NCBI GenBank assembly: GCA_003558435.1 | Contig: PWLR01000062.1 | Location: 1-32,264, forward strand | Reading direction: 5' to 3' | DNA length: 32,264 nucleotides | DNA from: Nitriliruptoraceae bacterium | Lineage (GTDB): Bacteria; Actinomycetota; Nitriliruptoria; Nitriliruptorales; Nitriliruptoraceae | Shown: one piece after another, positions 30,167 to 32,264 of the stretch | Numbering within the stretch: the stretch's first letter is position 1 | Layout of the letters: the number at the start of each line of letters is the position of its first letter | Position numbers and translations under genes: made by a program | Notes under the pieces: model-generated | What the model saw: the letters and a program-made list of their open reading frames with translations, nothing else | What the model was told of the DNA's origin: nothing | The model's database searches: none

Positions 30167-31351
30167 TCAACGGGCTGAACCGCCGTTGCCGGCGGCCGGG
30201 CCAGCGTCCCGGGGACCGTTCCCGAGCGGGATCACGGCATCACCGTGGGCGCCGGTGCGCGCCAGGTGCCGCAGTTCCGGTCCCTGCGGCCACAATCGGA
30301 TGCTGACCGTGTGGTGTCGCAGCTCGCTGGAGGGCTCCATGCGCACCCAGGCGAAGGGCGCGTCGTCGGTCGCCTGCGTGGCGACCGTCTCCACCGCGGT
30401 GTGGAAGCGGTCGAGCTCGTCGGTGGACAGGTACTCCTCGACGATCGAGTGGTACAGCAAGGTGCAACGCCCCCGGACGGGACGGGCGTGTTCACGGACC
30501 CAGACATCGGCCTCGGCACGGTCGATCTGCGCGGGGATGCGCGACGCGATCCGGATCGCGGCCCCGAGCCGCTGGAAGCGGTCGAGCTGATCGCCCCATA
30601 CCGAGGCGCTGAGGCTGAGCCGCCCCTCGCTGGTGGTGGGATCGATGGGCGTGCGGTCGCCTCCCCGCCGATCGACGACCCGCAGCCGCGTGGCGGCGTG
30701 CGGCACCGGGCCGCGCCATCTTCCCTGCAGGACCAGTTCACCGTCGGGCTCACCGATCACGTGCCCCTCCGGCAACTCGTAGCGGTACGCATCCATCCGC
30801 AGGTTGAGTCCTGCGGCCGCTCCCACCTCGCGCAGCGACAGCGGTAGGCCCGTCACGGCCGAGGCCTCCAGCAGCCCGAGCAGCAGGCCCGCGGCGCGAC
30901 CGGGCTCATTGGTCTGGCAGGGGCGTTGGAGGTCGGTGGCGAGCTGCTGTCGTTGCTCGGCGATCGTGGCGAGGAACGGCGCCGCGACCGTCGCCAGGTC
31001 GACGGTGCCACCGACCGTCGGGTAGTGCAGGGCGAGGCGGGGGGCAGCTCGAGTCAGTACCAGGCGGTGGACCGCCGCCATCAACCTCAGCGCCGCGGCG
31101 TCGCCGCGGCCGGGCCGTACCCACGGCACCAGCAGTTCGGCTGTCGGGCCCCCGGCGAGGACGTCCTGCGCCGCCGTGGTCAGCAGATGGGTGTAGAGGG
31201 GCGAACCCATGACCTGGCACGCTCGGGCCTGGCCGATCAACTGCCAGGCGATCAACCGCTCCGGCTGGGTCGTCGGGGGAGGGGTGCCGGCCCCCGCGCC
31301 GGGTTCGCCGGTCGCGCCCACGACGGCGCCGGACTCCGTGGCTCGGGTCAT
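30167..31351 (-). CDS. DUF2332-family protein
   Basis: A 394-residue soluble protein matching DUF2332, a family common in actinomycetes. Recognisable stretches are LREVGAAAGLNLRMDAYRYE (a SAM- or nucleotide-type Gly-rich loop by appearance), LLYHSIVEEYLSTDELDRF, APFAWVRMEPSSE and VSIRLWPQGPELRHLARTGA followed by HGDAV. The function of the family is not established. The first ~30 residues are Gly/Thr/Pro-rich. The ATG at 31351 overlaps the stop of the upstream alpha/beta hydrolase (ATGA), so the two are translationally coupled. Confidence 0.88.
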   Translation of the reverse strand: MTRATESGAVVGATGEPGAGAGTPPPTTQPERLIAWQLIGQARACQVMGSPLYTHLLTTAAQDVLAGGPTAELLVPWVRPGRGDAAALRLMAAVHRLVLTRAAPRLALHYPTVGGTVDLATVAAPFLATIAEQRQQLATDLQRPCQTNEPGRAAGLLLGLLEASAVTGLPLSLREVGAAAGLNLRMDAYRYELPEGHVIGEPDGELVLQGRWRGPVPHAATRLRVVDRRGGDRTPIDPTTSEGRLSLSASVWGDQLDRFQRLGAAIRIASRIPAQIDRAEADVWVREHARPVRGRCTLLYHSIVEEYLSTDELDRFHTAVETVATQATDDAPFAWVRMEPSSELRHHTVSIRLWPQGPELRHLARTGAHGDAVIPLGNGPRDAGPAAGNGGSAR

Positions 31352-32145
31352 GCCGCCTCCTCGGTCGTGTCCCGGGTCGGGACCGCCTCTGCATGGTCCC
31401 AGAAACGCGCATGGGACTCGGTGAGCCGCCGTTGCGCTTCCCGGTCGTCGATGGTCGGCGCGAGGTCCCCGCGCTGGTGGCCGTAGCGGCCGAACTGCGC
31501 ATGGTTCATCCCGTCGATCTCGACGAAGGTGGCGTCGTCAGGCAGCGTCCCGATGCGGTCGGTGATGTCCTCGCGGGTGGCCAGACCGTCGCGGCTCCCG
31601 CTGACCGACAGCACGCGAACGTCGGCGCGTTCGGCGAGCCCGGCGCCCTGCGTGGCGTACGACGCCCAGAGGACCAGGCCCTCGACGCCGCCCTCGGGCT
31701 GTCCGCCCAACCAGCTGGCCGCCATCGACCCGCCGAGCGAGTGCCCCCCGACCCACCAGGTGTCGATCTCCGGATGATCGGCGATGAGATCGTCTGCACG
31801 GGAGCGTCCGAACACCGCGAGGTTGAAGGGCATCTGGGGGATCAGCACCAGCGTGTCGGTTGCCGCCACGATCGGTGCCCAGGTCGCGACGTAGGCCTCC
31901 GGAGCGACGCGAGCGCCGGGGTAGAACACCACGGCTCGCCGGGGGACACGACCCACGGGTCGCAGCTCGACCGTCGGGCCGAGACGCACCTCGACGTCCG
32001 GGTCGCTCATGGCGGCGTCCAGTGCACCGGGCTCGGCGGCCCGGGGGGTGTTCGCCCACAGGGCGAAGGCGGACACCGCGAGCACCACGATCAGTCCGAG
32101 CGCGATCCCGACCCGCCGCAGAACGGTGCGGCGAGGTCCGGACAT
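31348..32145 (-). CDS. membrane-anchored alpha/beta hydrolase
   Basis: A 265-residue protein starting at ATG 32145. Residues 10-30 form a hydrophobic signal anchor (VGIALGLIVVLAVSAFALWA) preceded by Arg residues, so the enzyme is probably held outside the membrane. The alpha/beta fold has AVVFYPGARV, nucleophile S136 (GGHSLGGSMA), acid D186 (SGSRDG) and base H215 (DGMNHAQFG). These place it among dienelactone-hydrolase-like serine hydrolases of unknown substrate. A GAGG lies about 11 bases upstream. It is the first gene of a minus-strand pair with DUF2332. The 119 bases upstream of it to the window edge hold no gene I can support. Confidence 0.87.
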   Translation of the reverse strand: MSGPRRTVLRRVGIALGLIVVLAVSAFALWANTPRAAEPGALDAAMSDPDVEVRLGPTVELRPVGRVPRRAVVFYPGARVAPEAYVATWAPIVAATDTLVLIPQMPFNLAVFGRSRADDLIADHPEIDTWWVGGHSLGGSMAASWLGGQPEGGVEGLVLWASYATQGAGLAERADVRVLSVSGSRDGLATREDITDRIGTLPDDATFVEIDGMNHAQFGRYGHQRGDLAPTIDDREAQRRLTESHARFWDHAEAVPTRDTTEEAA

Positions 32146-32264
32146 GTCCTGGTGATCCTCGTCGCCGTCGGATGGTCGATCGAGTGCTGGCAGCTGCACG
32201 CTACCGGGCAGGGGGTCCGTTACGGCTGCGCACACCCGGCTGGTGGCAGGCGCCGACAACGAGA

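Overview
The window is very GC-rich DNA with dense genes, many GTG starts, ATGA or TGATG stop/start overlaps and GGAGG-type ribosome sites. Together with Ku/LigD-type end joining, ANTAR, SpoIIE/RsbW-like and DUF2332 proteins this points to an actinomycete (Actinomycetota). A deep-branching or soil/saline lineage is possible, but the genus cannot be named from sequence reading alone. No tRNA, rRNA, CRISPR array, insertion sequence or phage gene was seen.

Layout. 1-1925 (+): the tail of an unrecognised gene, an epoxide-hydrolase-like alpha/beta hydrolase and an overlapping HAD phosphatase. 1922-3613 (-): two hemerythrin-like (HHE) proteins. 3771-7850 (+): a degenerate SDR-fold protein, a small membrane protein plus SGLT-like symporter plus universal stress protein cassette, a DUF2231 membrane protein and a small charged protein. 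7886-9393: a glycine-rich two-helix membrane protein, about 700 bp without a convincing gene, and a small membrane protein. 9416-12525: a non-homologous end-joining locus with a stand-alone LigD-type polymerase (-), a divergent stand-alone ATP-dependent ligase (+) and Ku (+).

12560-19272 is a signalling block: an NAD-dependent epimerase, a CheB methylesterase with a zinc-ribbon tail, a CheR-PAS protein cut by an in-frame TAA, a PAS / degenerate-SpoIIE / RsbW-type ATPase protein, a degenerate RsbW-like protein (-) and a STAS anti-sigma antagonist (+). 19383-20974 (+) is a PiT phosphate transporter with its DUF47/PhoU-like partner. 21232-24638 holds an HTH protein, an ANTAR-GAF-PAS protein and, convergent to it, a PAS-PAS-DHp-like protein overlapping a single-domain receiver. 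24877-26136 (-) is an AI-2E family permease. 26352-29681 (+) pairs an ATP-grasp ligase with a CocE-type serine hydrolase. 29922-32145 (-) holds a small membrane protein, a DUF2332 protein and a membrane-anchored alpha/beta hydrolase.

The common theme is stress sensing and repair: oxygen/iron-binding hemerythrins, universal stress protein, end joining, and several PAS-driven regulators that lack the usual catalytic residues. The most unusual material is the CheB/CheR block lying directly beside partner-switch proteins whose phosphatase and one kinase-fold member look catalytically dead, the nonsense codon in CheR-PAS, a DHp domain with Asn in place of His beside an orphan receiver, and a short Rho-N/SAP-like module shared by the hemerythrin and Ku.
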